DNA from: Candidatus Nezhaarchaeales archaeon
GTDB lineage: Archaea > Thermoproteota > Methanomethylicia > Nezhaarchaeales > JAWCJE01
Length of the DNA: 64,000 nt
Direction: 5' to 3'
NCBI GenBank assembly: GCA_038853715.1
Contig: JAWCJE010000007.1
Span: forward strand, 1-64,000
Below, in pieces: positions 8,800-18,355 of this stretch (its first letter is position 1; every line of letters begins with the position of its first letter). The translations under genes were made by a program, and so were the position numbers. The notes under the pieces are model-generated. The model ran no database searches and was not told the DNA's origin. It saw nothing but the letters and a program-made list of their open reading frames with translations.

Positions 8800-8814
8800 C
8801 CCCTTCCTTTTTTC
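8800..8814 (+). terminator. T-rich run between livJ and livH
   Basis: A pyrimidine-rich run (CCTTCCTTTTTTCT) lies 15-30 bases after the livJ stop, just before livH. Archaeal termination uses such T-runs. Here partial termination would give more binding protein than permease, which is the usual need. Read-through must occur for livHM. Confidence 0.3.
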
Positions 8815-8817
8815 TCG

Positions 8818-9681
8818 GTGCGGGGTATGCTACCACAAATCCTATTGGAAGGCGTATTGATCGGAGGGGTTTACGCTTTAACCGCTACGGGCTTAACCTT
8901 AATACTTGGCGTTATGAGGATCTTAAACTTAGCGCACGGCCACTTAATTATGATAGCGATGTACATAACCTACTTCCTTTACACCCTCTTCGGGGTTGAC
9001 CCCTTCCTTTCAATCCCGGTATCCGCCATCCTCATGTTCGCTGTTGGAATGACCCTTCAGAGAACCATAGTTAAGCCCGTGATCGATGCCCCGGTGGTGA
9101 ACCAGATGATCCTAATGATGGGGCTATTAATATTCCTCGAGAACCTAGCGGCTTTCGCCTGGACCCATGACTATAGGGCGCTTAAGGGTTACGGCGGGAT
9201 CGTGTACGAGTTTATGGGTTTAAGGGTCGTTAGTACGAGGCTTACAGCCTTCCTTACGGCGTTAATCATAACGTTGACGTTGTACCTACTCGTTATGAAG
9301 ACGAAGTGGGGTAGAGCTTTAAGGGCTTGCTCAATGGATCCGGAAGCCGCTATGCTTATGGGGGTTAACCTTCCAAGGGTAAGGGCCGAGGCCTTCGGCC
9401 TAGGTATAGCACTAGCCGGCGTCGCAGGATCCCTTATCACCACCCTATACTACATTTTCCCGAGCGTTGGAATGCACTATATAATCGTAGCCTTAGTCAT
9501 AGTTATCCTCGGTGGGATGGGAAACATATTCGGCGCGTTAGTAGGAGGGATAATTCTAGGCCTCGTGGAGGTCTTAACGGCCTTTTACGTTTCATCCCAG
9601 CTTAAGCTTTTAGGCATCTTCATAATCTTCATCCTACTCCTACTATTCAGGCCTGAAGGACTTCTCACTAAGAGGAGGTGA
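8818..9681 (+). CDS. livH: branched-chain amino acid ABC transporter permease LivH
   Basis: Integral membrane permease of the Liv importer, 287 residues with about eight hydrophobic segments. The opening LLEGVLIGGVYALTATGLTL and the downstream NLAHGHLIMIAMY are characteristic of LivH, and GGMGNIFGALVGGIILG is the conserved region near the C-terminus. The first start is a GTG at 8818, with an ATG nine bases later as an alternative. It is followed closely by livM, whose GGAGGTG ribosome site overlaps the livH end. Confidence 0.93.
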   Translation: MRGMLPQILLEGVLIGGVYALTATGLTLILGVMRILNLAHGHLIMIAMYITYFLYTLFGVDPFLSIPVSAILMFAVGMTLQRTIVKPVIDAPVVNQMILMMGLLIFLENLAAFAWTHDYRALKGYGGIVYEFMGLRVVSTRLTAFLTALIITLTLYLLVMKTKWGRALRACSMDPEAAMLMGVNLPRVRAEAFGLGIALAGVAGSLITTLYYIFPSVGMHYIIVALVIVILGGMGNIFGALVGGIILGLVEVLTAFYVSSQLKLLGIFIIFILLLLFRPEGLLTKRR

Positions 9682-9690
9682 CTATGAAGC

Positions 9691-10656
9691 ATGAGGGCTC
9701 AGTACTACGTCATACCAACGGTAGCTTTACTGACGCTCCCGATCCTAATATATCACCCAGTGGTCTTACACATATTTATATACGTATTCTTCTACGCTTA
9801 CTTCGCCTTAGCGTGGGCTATCCTCGGAGTGTTAGCCGGTCAACTTTCACTCGGGCACTCCGTATTCTTCGGGATTGGAGCTTACACCGCCGTAATCCTA
9901 CATACTAGGTACGCGGTAACCCCCTGGGCCAGCATGTTCGTTGGAGGGGGGCTCGCCGCCTTAACGGGCTTCCTACTAGGCTTCCCCTGCTTTAGGCTTA
10001 AAGGAGGATTTTACGCTTTAGCTACCCTAGCCCTCACCGAGATTATGAGGCTGTTAGCCATATACTTCGTAGACGTCACCGGCGGCGCTGAAGGCATAAC
10101 CGTACCCTTAATCGGGGAATCACCACTTTACTTCCAGTTTACGAGTAAAGCGCCCTATTACTACGTAATGTTTATCTTGCTAGTCGTCATGGTCCTCGTA
10201 TACCATAAAATATCGGGCTCCAAACTCGGCTATCAGCTTCAAGCTATTAGAGAGGACGAGGACGCCGCCAGCTCCCTCGGGATAAACGTATTCTTACTTA
10301 AGCTTAAAGCGGCAGCCATAAGCGCCTTCTTCACAGGCGTATTAGGCGTATTCTACGTTCAGTATACGCGTTTTATCCACCCGGAATCTGCCTTCGGGCT
10401 ATGGCGGGCGGCCGAACCAATAATAATTTCAGCTTTAGGAGGTCCGGGGGTTTTAGGGCCGCTGGTAGGCTCATCGATTATAACTCCGACGCTCGAGGTT
10501 TTAGTCATCACGCTGGGGGGGAGGTTTGCAACCGTCAAGATGATGATCCAAGGGGCGATCCTGATGGCGATCATCCTAAAAATGCCAACCGGAATTACAA
10601 GCCCACTAACAAGGCTTCTTCGTAAAACCCTCCCATTAGGAGGGAAAAAGCCTTAA
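9691..10656 (+). CDS. livM: branched-chain amino acid ABC transporter permease LivM
   Basis: Second permease of the Liv importer, 321 residues, rich in hydrophobic segments. The family stretches GQLSLGHSVFFGIGAY and AIREDEDAASSLGINV (the cytoplasmic EAA-like loop that meets the ATPase) are present. The ATG start has GGAGGTG about 12 bases upstream. It ends the livJHM transcript. A different-frame reading at 9678-9908 is only a shadow of this gene. Confidence 0.93.
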   Translation: MRAQYYVIPTVALLTLPILIYHPVVLHIFIYVFFYAYFALAWAILGVLAGQLSLGHSVFFGIGAYTAVILHTRYAVTPWASMFVGGGLAALTGFLLGFPCFRLKGGFYALATLALTEIMRLLAIYFVDVTGGAEGITVPLIGESPLYFQFTSKAPYYYVMFILLVVMVLVYHKISGSKLGYQLQAIREDEDAASSLGINVFLLKLKAAAISAFFTGVLGVFYVQYTRFIHPESAFGLWRAAEPIIISALGGPGVLGPLVGSSIITPTLEVLVITLGGRFATVKMMIQGAILMAIILKMPTGITSPLTRLLRKTLPLGGKKP

Positions 10657-10781
10657 CGGTTAGGCCGTAGGGTACGCTCAAAGGTAGGAGGGGTTCACAT
10701 AAACTCCTTAGAGCTACGCCGACTCATATCACGATATATTAGGGGGCTTAAAAACGTGCACGTAAATAAAAAGTGGAAGGT

Positions 10782-12356
10782 TTAGGGCTTCTTAGGGAAG
10801 AACTTCGCTAACTCTTCTTCAGGCAGTGGCTTAGTTAGCAAGCTTACGACTACGTAGACTATTGCGCAGCCAAATATTAGAGTCAGCGCCCAGACGCCCC
10901 AATGGTTAAGGGGTGGGTAGAACTTTCCGTATACGCCAGGGTGGAAGAGCGCTAATATCATGCCGTAGATGATCGTGCATACAGCCCCCCACTTAGTTGC
11001 GCGCTTCCAGTACATCGAGGCCGCGATTACAAAGAAGAATATCCCCGCTTGAGCTACAGCGGAACCAGCCATAAACTCCGAAAGGACCGGCGGCGGAGCT
11101 GTATAGGTCCACCACAACGGTATTACCACAAACGGGATAAGCAGCACCCTTGAGAGCCATAGCAACGCTTTCGGGGAAGCCTTCGGGTAGGCGTTGTGGA
11201 TGAGGTCGCGCGTTACGTTCGTAGCCATGATCATGACCATGCCGGCCAGCGTTGAAACGGCAGCAGCGAAAACAGCGGCTGAAAAAGCAGCCGCGCTAAC
11301 GGGGCCGCCCATAGCCATGCTTACCAGAGTCGCGGCTGCGTCACCGAATACCGGCGCCATCTTCATCAACTCGCCGCCCCATACCGTCCTAGCTGCGAAG
11401 CCCATCGAGCCTATCATCATGGGCGTTATGCAATTTACGATTACGAAGAACATTAGAATCCAGTACTCCCTCTTCGTTACCTTCCTAACGCCGAGGAACC
11501 TAGCAATATTATGGGGGAAGCCAGTTGCCATGAACAGGAACATGAATAAAACGGCCGTGACACCCAAGTAGTCGAATCCCGGAAAAGTCGGAGCTAGTGG
11601 TGCCGTATATCCGCCTATCGGGATCGGCGTTTCTCTACCGCCAGGCGCGACGAACTTCGCCGCGGCTATTGCTTCGGCTATTTTAGCTGGGCCGCCAGCC
11701 CAGAAAATGGACCATATTCCGAAGATCCAGCCGACCACTAGGAAAACGGCGCCTTGGAAGGCCAGCGACAACTGCGTTCCAGCGTAGCCTCCAACCGCTA
11801 AGTATACTATGCATAGTATGGCTGTAGCTACTAAGCTACCGAGCCAAGGCGTCCCCGTCGTAAGGGTCCAAACACTAGCCATGGCTTTGTACTGCCCCAC
11901 GCTGTACACTATTAATAGTATAATCATCGCTATACCCGCTAGCGCTTGAACCAACCTACTATTGAACCTAACCCTAGCGACCTCGGGTACGGTTCTAGCA
12001 CCTAGAGCGGCGTAGCGCCTCATTCGGTAACCCATAACCGCGCAGAGCGAAAGCCCCATTAAGTTCATTATGCCGATTAACCAAGACCCGGACCATCCGT
12101 AGGTGTAGCTTAAACCCGCGTTTCCAAATATTGCCCAACCGCTCATCCACGTGGCGGTTAACGCTAAACCGGTTGCTATAGGCCCTATATCCCTATGCCC
12201 CACCAGCCATTCATCGTAGCTCCTAGCCTTCCTGAAGAGGTATATGCCTATGCCGGCGCTAATGAGTAGGAATATCGTTATGGAGACCATGGTCGCCGTG
12301 GCGAACTCCGCCGTTGGGCTAGGTATCGGCACTTGCTCAACTACAGGTGGAAACAC
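10782..12356 (-). CDS. sodium/solute symporter (SSS family)
   Basis: A 524-residue membrane protein with 12-13 hydrophobic segments. Its opening (YLFRKARSYDEWLVGHRDIG) and GLALTATWMSGWAIFG are typical of the SSS family of Na+-driven importers such as PutP, PanF and ActP. The start is GTG at 12356: an in-frame stop lies six bases upstream, which is also the stop of the small membrane protein gene, so the two genes are adjacent and co-transcribed. The substrate is not evident; proline, pantothenate, acetate or other monocarboxylates are possible. Several bacterial SSS proteins come with a small membrane partner, and this pair has the same layout. Confidence 0.9.
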   Translation of the reverse strand: MFPPVVEQVPIPSPTAEFATATMVSITIFLLISAGIGIYLFRKARSYDEWLVGHRDIGPIATGLALTATWMSGWAIFGNAGLSYTYGWSGSWLIGIMNLMGLSLCAVMGYRMRRYAALGARTVPEVARVRFNSRLVQALAGIAMIILLIVYSVGQYKAMASVWTLTTGTPWLGSLVATAILCIVYLAVGGYAGTQLSLAFQGAVFLVVGWIFGIWSIFWAGGPAKIAEAIAAAKFVAPGGRETPIPIGGYTAPLAPTFPGFDYLGVTAVLFMFLFMATGFPHNIARFLGVRKVTKREYWILMFFVIVNCITPMMIGSMGFAARTVWGGELMKMAPVFGDAAATLVSMAMGGPVSAAAFSAAVFAAAVSTLAGMVMIMATNVTRDLIHNAYPKASPKALLWLSRVLLIPFVVIPLWWTYTAPPPVLSEFMAGSAVAQAGIFFFVIAASMYWKRATKWGAVCTIIYGMILALFHPGVYGKFYPPLNHWGVWALTLIFGCAIVYVVVSLLTKPLPEEELAKFFPKKP

Positions 12357-12362
12357 AACCCA

Positions 12363-12536
12363 TCACTCCTCCCAGTACCTAGACGTTCTTAGCCACGTGA
12401 TGATTATGGCCCATATCACGCTTAGCGCTACTGCACCCCAGTAGGCGTACCATCCTCCAACGGTAGAAGCGATGATTGGCACTAGTATGAAGCAGATGGC
12501 CATTATTAGGAGGGCAAAGAAAACGTCTACCTTCAT
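12363..12536 (-). CDS. 57-residue membrane protein paired with the symporter
   Basis: A small open frame (ATG at 12536, TGA at 12365-12363) encoding 57 residues with two hydrophobic segments, FFALLIMAICFILVPIIAS and WGAVALSVIWAIIITWL, and a charged tail. It ends six bases before the symporter GTG. It corresponds in position and design to the small DUF485/DUF997-type proteins found before ActP and PanF in bacteria, although I cannot assign it to either family by sequence. It probably stabilises or modulates the symporter in the membrane. A perfect inverted repeat sits just before its start. Confidence 0.75.
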   Translation of the reverse strand: MKVDVFFALLIMAICFILVPIIASTVGGWYAYWGAVALSVIWAIIITWLRTSRYWEE

Positions 12537-12541
12537 ACCTT

Positions 12542-12557
12542 CTCACTTTTAAGTGAG
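12542..12557 (-). promoter_or_regulatory. perfect inverted repeat before symporter operon
   Basis: CTCACTTTTAAGTGAG: seven-base arms with a two-base centre, ending six bases before the ATG of the small membrane protein. AT-rich TATA-like sequences lie 10-40 bases further upstream. The location around the expected transcription start suits a repressor operator; an RNA hairpin in the leader is the alternative. Confidence 0.5.
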
Positions 12558-12676
12558 TTTAAAGAAATATTAAACTTACGAGTATTTAAAGCTTGCATCT
12601 AGCGCCTTCATTCATCTGCAAATAATATATTTAGGAGGCTTACCTTCGATTAAGGGTTTGAGTCGTAATTATCAAC

Positions 12677-13507
12677 GTGGCGTTAGGCATGCGGTTCGGA
12701 ATACAGCTACCCTGTTCCACTATTAATGATGACGTCTTAAGGATTATTAGAGGGAAGGGCTTCGAAGGTGTTGAACTCTTAATCGGGGAGGATGAAGGTG
12801 GCTTATCGGATTTGATGTTTACAACTGTCAAGATTAAAGCTCAAGGGTTAAACATCCTTCTTCACGCCCCCTTCCTCACCATTAACATCGCCTCCTTAAA
12901 TCGAGCTATTAGGAGGAAATCCATTAATAGGATCTTGAGGCTTCTTGAAGCCGCGGGTTTAATGGGTTGCAGTATTATCACGATCCATCCTGGTTGCGCA
13001 ATCCCAATGCCTAGACTACTTCCATTCCTGCTACGAGGCTTTGAGAGGTCTTTAATCATCGGCTCCCTTAAGGAGGTGGCGAGGAAAGCTGAAGAAGTAG
13101 GCGTTGACATAGGTATCGAAAACATGCCTACACTTAAGCTCTGGGACTTAGACTGTTACACTCCATGCGATAACCCTGAAGATTTAATCTCGTTAATCTC
13201 GAACGTGAATAGCCCAAGGTTAAAGGTTACACTTGACGTTGGCCACGCGGCCACAACAGGCGGGGTCAGCCTCTTCGTAGAGAAGCTAGCTGACTACATA
13301 GTTAACGTTCACCTAGGTTATAAGCATACGCCTAAATACTTCGAACGTAAGGATAATAGTATTTCATACTTCAAGGAGTCCTTGAAATCATTACGTAGAG
13401 CCGGATATAAGGGTATGCTGATAATAGAGGTTAACGATCTAAACGAGGCCTTCAAACTTAAAGAGTCCATAGAATCATTGCGTAGAGCCGAATCGGAAGT
13501 AACTTAA
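12677..13507 (+). CDS. sugar phosphate isomerase/epimerase-like TIM barrel protein
   Basis: A 276-residue protein of the xylose isomerase-like/AP endonuclease family 2 TIM barrel. Supporting stretches are the N-terminal FGIQLP, LLHAPFL, VDIGIENMPT with the metal-binding Glu, VTLDVGHAATTGG with Asp and His, and VNVHLGY followed by a late MLIIEVND. These metal-binding residues are those of the sugar isomerase and endonuclease IV families, so a divalent metal enzyme is likely, but the substrate is unknown. The start may be the GTG at 12677 or the ATG at 12689. No ribosome site is obvious; an AT-rich box near 12618-12632 may be its promoter. Confidence 0.75.
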   Translation: MALGMRFGIQLPCSTINDDVLRIIRGKGFEGVELLIGEDEGGLSDLMFTTVKIKAQGLNILLHAPFLTINIASLNRAIRRKSINRILRLLEAAGLMGCSIITIHPGCAIPMPRLLPFLLRGFERSLIIGSLKEVARKAEEVGVDIGIENMPTLKLWDLDCYTPCDNPEDLISLISNVNSPRLKVTLDVGHAATTGGVSLFVEKLADYIVNVHLGYKHTPKYFERKDNSISYFKESLKSLRRAGYKGMLIIEVNDLNEAFKLKESIESLRRAESEVT

Positions 13508-14099
13508 GCCTCGTTCCAAGCCTTAAGCTACTCCTCTACATCGTTAAGCCCTTCGTCGCATTCTCCCTTCTATTTCTCCAACTCCCCATAGATTCCTTTA
13601 GGCTTCTTATAGTATTGATATTCTCCACGAGTAAAGCTTAGAGGTTCACGGTTTCCGGCGCACCTTCATCCCCATGGAGGTTGAAGCGTTCCTCTATGGT
13701 TTACTCGATAGCCTCACTACCTCCTTAACGCCTATAGCGACGTGCTCGGGTTTAAACCTATCCTTAAGCCCCACGTTCTCAATAAGTCCAATAACCCTTT
13801 AAGCCTCATACATTAAGATTTGCCTCTTCATATGTCTAAGTATTTGACGTAAAGTTTTAGATCTTTGCTGGACGACTTGGCTTGTTCAGCCTGAGGGAAA
13901 AACGATGAGGATGGAGAAATATTCAAGCATTCGTAGTGTAGCTCATTCTTAAGCTAATAGCTTTTTTCTAATATCATCTGCGCCATCTTTTCTGCTATAC
14001 CCCTACATTTGATAGGCTTAGTGGTTGAACATTTTGTAAGCTGAACCTTCAGCTTTTTCATTAGTTGAGCCTCTGATTAAAGTTCTAATTAAGGGCTTG
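13508..14099. other. gene-free stretch with coding-like debris
   Basis: About 590 bases without an intact gene. On the minus strand, roughly 13696-13885, one frame reads coding-like for about 60 codons (pieces such as QQRSKTLRQILRHMKRQILM and FKPEHVAIGVKEVVRLSS) with one in-frame stop. The composition resembles a real protein, but I do not recognise it. Nothing else is evident. Confidence 0.3.
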
Positions 14100-14573
14100 C
14101 TATTCGCCTTTACCGCTAATTAGCTTTCTAATAACATCCTCACCGTGAACTACTACGTAATCCCCAACCCTATTAAGCATCTTTACGAGCTTCCAAGACT
14201 CCTGACTAGTGAAAAATACGAGATGCCAGTATACTTTACGTTCCTCATCGAATTTAAACTCGTTAACGTCTATAAGTGCCCCTATTCGAATCCTAGTTCT
14301 GGTTGGTAGTTTATCTTCGAAGGACCAAGCCATACGCCTATCACCATCGTAAAACACCATGAAGTCTATGTCCGAATCGTCAAGGAAGGGACGGTTAGGT
14401 TGAACAACGGACCCGAACACTATTACCGATAACAGTTTATCTTTAAAGTGTTCCCTAACTAAAAGTAGGAACCTAGTTATTGAGTCAAGGATCCTACGTT
14501 TAACCTGGCTAGGTATAGGCTTCCTCTCGATCAAGGCCTCTAAAGACGAAGAAACCTTCCCCACGTCCATCAA
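14100..14573 (-). CDS. nucleotidyltransferase domain protein (MNT-like)
   Basis: A 157-residue protein with the DNA polymerase beta-like nucleotidyltransferase signature: G54-S55 in VIVFGSV and D68-x-D70 in DDSDIDFMVF, on an alpha/beta fold. Such minimal nucleotidyltransferases often pair with a HEPN protein as toxin-antitoxin modules, but no HEPN gene is adjacent. The upstream region carries TATA-like AT-rich sequence. It lies alone on the minus strand, divergent from the metallo-beta-lactamase gene. Possible activities are nucleotidylylation of protein or RNA; the target cannot be read from the sequence. Confidence 0.75.
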   Translation of the reverse strand: MMDVGKVSSSLEALIERKPIPSQVKRRILDSITRFLLLVREHFKDKLLSVIVFGSVVQPNRPFLDDSDIDFMVFYDGDRRMAWSFEDKLPTRTRIRIGALIDVNEFKFDEERKVYWHLVFFTSQESWKLVKMLNRVGDYVVVHGEDVIRKLISGKGE

Positions 14574-14648
14574 ACAGTTAAAGCTATCCCTATAAAAAAT
14601 CCTTTTTATAGCTTAATGCCGTATTAAAGTGATGGAAGGCGTTTAGTA

Positions 14649-15647
14649 GTGATCAGGACCATGCCGCTCAAGGCTAACGTGGCTAGGAGCGGCGCAATCC
14701 TTTTAGGCGAGTTTATAGCGTGCGACGGCTTTGAACCTAGACGTGAAGTCGGAATTATTACTCACGCGCATTCAGACCATACTGCTGGGCTAAGGGAAGC
14801 CCTTACGAGCTATAAGCACGTACTTATGACGGAAGCAACGAAGGACTTAATAGAGGTTCTAGAGGGACCATTAGGCGTATCCATCCTAACCCTAAAGTAC
14901 GGCCTCCCCTTCCCTTACAAAGGCAACCTAATAATACTCCAACCGGCTAATCATATCGTAGGGTCAGCACAGGTTTTAGTGGAAGACGAGGATGGCTTTA
15001 GGGCATCGTATTCGTCGGATTTTAGACTCCCCGTAGCCCAGATCATCGAGGTCGATGTACTAGTACTTGACGCTACGTATGGAAATCCTAGGTGTATAAG
15101 GCCGCCGTTAAACGAAGTTTACGAGGCCCTCGTCAAGCTAGTAATACAAGGTTTAAGGGAGGGAGCAGTTCACGTTTATGGCTTTCATGGTAAGCTTCAG
15201 GAGGCCATGGAGGTTCTACGTAGAGCCGGTGTAAAAGCCCCCTTCATCGCTACTAGGCGCGTTTACGAGGTAACGCAGGTATGTCTAAAGCACGGGGTGA
15301 AGGTGGGCGAAGTATTACGTTACGGGACCGATGAAGCTAACGAAGCTATGAAAGGCGGAGGCTACGTCCTATTCAATCATACTAGTAGGGGTTTAATTGA
15401 TGGAGGTAATACTACTCACATTACCCTTACCGGGTGGCTATTTAACGCTACCCATAAGGTTATCGGCGATAGAAAATACCATGTAGCGCTGAGCGATCAT
15501 GCCGATTTTAACCAGCTCTTAGCCTACGTTGAAGCCGTGAAGCCTAAGCTGGTTATAACAGATAATAAACGGATTGGTAGCGCTACTCTCTTAGCGCGTG
15601 AGATTAGGAGGAGGCTCGGTATAACCGCCTATCCAGCACCACCCTAA
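14649..15647 (+). CDS. metallo-beta-lactamase fold protein, YSH1/exonuclease-like
   Basis: A 332-residue metallo-beta-lactamase protein. The zinc motif THAHSDHTAGL is near residues 38-48, a second metal His lies in QPANHIVGSAQ, an Asp in YSSDFRLP, and a late SDHADF His is present. The pattern resembles the RNA/DNA-processing beta-CASP-related group (YSH1, ligase-associated exonucleases), but the protein is shorter than CPSF-type nucleases (about 420-640 residues). A nuclease role is therefore an inference. The start GTG is at 14649, with an ATG four codons in as an alternative. It stands alone, with a gene-free spacer after it. Confidence 0.78.
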   Translation: MIRTMPLKANVARSGAILLGEFIACDGFEPRREVGIITHAHSDHTAGLREALTSYKHVLMTEATKDLIEVLEGPLGVSILTLKYGLPFPYKGNLIILQPANHIVGSAQVLVEDEDGFRASYSSDFRLPVAQIIEVDVLVLDATYGNPRCIRPPLNEVYEALVKLVIQGLREGAVHVYGFHGKLQEAMEVLRRAGVKAPFIATRRVYEVTQVCLKHGVKVGEVLRYGTDEANEAMKGGGYVLFNHTSRGLIDGGNTTHITLTGWLFNATHKVIGDRKYHVALSDHADFNQLLAYVEAVKPKLVITDNKRIGSATLLAREIRRRLGITAYPAPP

Positions 15648-15810
15648 TGATAACTGGCTTCGCTCTTCAAAGTTGTCGTTATCAACTCTTAACAAGATCG
15701 TTGCAAAATCTTAGTAGATGCTTAACTAGTCAGCCTAAGTGATGGAGTTTTGCATCAGGCCCAACGTTAATTGGCGCCGTTTAATAATGGCGGTGTACGT
15801 TTAATCAGCC

Positions 15811-16875
15811 CTATAGTAGTCCTTCCTTAACTAGTAGTTCAGCGTTTAATACCGAGTTTCCGGCAGCCCCCCTTATTGTATTATGGCCTAGTACTACGTA
15901 TTTAACCCCGTTTTCAATAGCCGGATCCCTTCTAACTCGCCCTACGGCTACTGACATACCTCCTCCAGCGTACCTATCGAAGCGAGGTTGCGGTCGATCC
16001 GGTTCATCCTTAACGATTATTGGCTGCTGAGGAGCTGTAGGCAGTTTAAGTTCTTGAGGTTTTCCCTTAAAGTTCTTCATCGCGTTGATCACTTCAACGG
16101 CTTCAACCGCTTTCCCGAGTTCGACGAATACCGCTTCTAGGTGACCGTCTAAAACGTTTACCCTATGACAACTCGCTGAAATCTTAAAGTTAGCCGCCTT
16201 CACCTCTCCTTGGTTAAGGCTACCTAGGATTTTTAAGCTTTCAGCCTCCACCTTCTCCTCCTCCTTAGCTATGTAGGGTATGACGTTATCTATTATCGCC
16301 ATTGACGGTACGCCCCCCCATCCAGCTCCCGAAACCGCCTGCATCGTCGATACGATAACCCTCTTAACGCCGAAGTTGTCAAGGAGAGGTTTAAGGGACA
16401 TAACTAATACCGTCGTCGTACAGTTTGGATTCGTAATTATACATCCCCGCCACCCCCTCCTTCTTCTCTGTACCTCGAGCAGTTTAAGGTGTTCCGGGTT
16501 TACCTCGGGTATTAACACAGGGACGTCTTTCTCCATCCTAAAGGTGCTCGCATCGCTTAGAACGTTTATCCCCGCTTTAGCTAGTTCAGGCTCCACCTTA
16601 AGAGCTACCTCAGCCGGTAACGCCGTAAAGGCTACTTCGACCCCTAAAGCTTTAAGCCAGTTAGGATCATCCGTGGATACCTTCATTTCAGCTACGCCTT
16701 CAGGCATCTGTCCCTCCACGTACCAATGGGCCGCCTCACTATACCGTTTACCTACGGAGGCCGGGGAAGCTGTAAGCGCTACAAGTTCGAACATTGAATG
16801 GTTCTCCAGAAGCTTAACGAAGCGTTGCCCAACCATCCCGGTGGCTCCAACCACAGCTACCCTTACCTTATCCAA
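15811..16875 (-). CDS. asd: aspartate-semialdehyde dehydrogenase
   Basis: Reduces aspartyl phosphate to aspartate semialdehyde with NADPH, the branch point to threonine, methionine/homocysteine and lysine. At 354 residues it is of the archaeal/fungal-type length. The N-terminal VGATGMVGQRF binds the nucleotide; the active-site cysteine is in TNPNCTTTVL, and a conserved His follows in the ASCHRVNVLDGH region. The gene follows lysC with a 22-base gap on the same strand, so the two first enzymes of the pathway are co-transcribed. Its product feeds Hom and, by inference, the DUF39 homocysteine system at 32-34 kb. Confidence 0.95.
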   Translation of the reverse strand: MDKVRVAVVGATGMVGQRFVKLLENHSMFELVALTASPASVGKRYSEAAHWYVEGQMPEGVAEMKVSTDDPNWLKALGVEVAFTALPAEVALKVEPELAKAGINVLSDASTFRMEKDVPVLIPEVNPEHLKLLEVQRRRRGWRGCIITNPNCTTTVLVMSLKPLLDNFGVKRVIVSTMQAVSGAGWGGVPSMAIIDNVIPYIAKEEEKVEAESLKILGSLNQGEVKAANFKISASCHRVNVLDGHLEAVFVELGKAVEAVEVINAMKNFKGKPQELKLPTAPQQPIIVKDEPDRPQPRFDRYAGGGMSVAVGRVRRDPAIENGVKYVVLGHNTIRGAAGNSVLNAELLVKEGLL

Positions 16876-16897
16876 GCCACTACACTCCCTCAGACCT

Positions 16898-18328
16898 TTA
16901 TGATGGGAACTTAGACGTTGACATTAAGCTTTTCGGTTTAAATCCGAGCTCAAATTCTTGATGTACCGCCTCCACGGCTTTAGACCCATCACCCTCCTTA
17001 ACTACGAAGGATATATTAAGCTCGGAGGAGCCCTGCGCTATCATCCTTACGTTTATACCCTTTTTCGCTACTGCCTGGAATACTTTAGCGGCTACGCCCG
17101 GCGTCCCCCGCATCCCGGATCCTATTACGGCTACTACGCAAACATCATCCTCATCCTCTACCTTGTAGAGGTTTGGGGTTAAAGCCTCCTTTATGTGTTT
17201 AATGGCCTTCGCTAAGTCCTTCCTAGGTATTACGACCGATAGGCTTGCTTGGGAGGATCCCTGCGACACCATGATGGGGTTGACGTCAGCGTCGCTTAAC
17301 GACTTAAAGACCTTGGCGTTAAAGGCCGGAGCTTCAACCATGCCTGCGCCGCTAATAGTGAGCATGGCTACATCCTTTATCATGGTCACGGCTTTAACTA
17401 CGCCTTCACCCTCGGCGCCGCCCTCAATGATTGTTCCAGCCGCCTTAGGGTTAAAGAAGTTCTTAACGCGTAAGGGTATACCGTACTCCATTAAGGGCTC
17501 TAGCGCTAACGGATGAAGTACCTTCGCCCCGAAGTACGCTAGTTCAGTAGCCTCCTCGTAGGAGATCCTTGGGAGGGGCTTCGCGTCGGTAACGAGCTTC
17601 GGGTCAGCCGTCATTATGCCGTCTACGTCCTTCCAAACTATTACTTCGTCGGCCTTAATCGAAGCCCCTATAATGGTGGCGGTGTAATCCGAGCCGCCTC
17701 TACCGAGCGTTGTTACGATCCCCTCCTCATCAGCCGCTATAAAGCCAGTTACCACCGGTAAGCTTCCTTCGGCTAAAAGCCTTGATATCCTTTCATTAAC
17801 CCTTTTAACGGTTAAATCCATTAACGGCCTAGCTTCTCCATGATTACTATTTGTAACTATACCCGCCTCCCAACCAGTCATGTAGACGGCGTTTACCCCT
17901 AGGTCTTTAAGGGATCCCGTAAATACCTTAGCGCAAAGCCGCTCTCCAAAGGATAGTACGTAGTCGTTAGATCTAGGAGTTAACTCGCGGAGGTACGCTA
18001 TAACCGTTAATAGCTTTTTAAGCTCGTTAAGCTCCTTAACCAAGGAGCTCCAAATAGCCCCTTTAATGTCCGAGCTCCGTATCGCTTCATCAATAGCTTT
18101 ACTATGCCGCTCCTCTAGTCCGTCGATGAAACCATCGATAAAAGAGGCTTCACCCCCACTAGCTCTACGCGCGGCTTGCGCTAATTGATCCGTAACGCCA
18201 GCCATCGCCGATACGACAGCGACTACTTCGTTACCTTCGTCCTTAAAGGTTTTAGCTAGTTCCGCCGACCGCCTTATGTTTGCTCCATTCCCCACGCATG
18301 TACCGCCGAACTTCATAACTAAGCGCAT
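16898..18328 (-). CDS. lysC: aspartate kinase
   Basis: Phosphorylates aspartate, the first step of the aspartate family pathway. It is 476 residues from the ATG at 18328 (an upstream start at 18346 is possible). I chose 18328 because MRLVMKFGGTCVGNG matches the family and GGAGAGG lies just upstream. The catalytic amino acid kinase domain occupies about residues 1-300, with GRGGSDYTAT as a signature; two C-terminal ACT domains follow, indicating feedback control by an amino acid such as threonine or lysine. It heads a lysC-asd transcript whose promoter box is shared with the DUF39 gene. Confidence 0.95.
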   Translation of the reverse strand: MRLVMKFGGTCVGNGANIRRSAELAKTFKDEGNEVVAVVSAMAGVTDQLAQAARRASGGEASFIDGFIDGLEERHSKAIDEAIRSSDIKGAIWSSLVKELNELKKLLTVIAYLRELTPRSNDYVLSFGERLCAKVFTGSLKDLGVNAVYMTGWEAGIVTNSNHGEARPLMDLTVKRVNERISRLLAEGSLPVVTGFIAADEEGIVTTLGRGGSDYTATIIGASIKADEVIVWKDVDGIMTADPKLVTDAKPLPRISYEEATELAYFGAKVLHPLALEPLMEYGIPLRVKNFFNPKAAGTIIEGGAEGEGVVKAVTMIKDVAMLTISGAGMVEAPAFNAKVFKSLSDADVNPIMVSQGSSQASLSVVIPRKDLAKAIKHIKEALTPNLYKVEDEDDVCVVAVIGSGMRGTPGVAAKVFQAVAKKGINVRMIAQGSSELNISFVVKEGDGSKAVEAVHQEFELGFKPKSLMSTSKFPS

Positions 18329-18355
18329 CGAGACCTCTCCCAGCAAGTATTAAGG

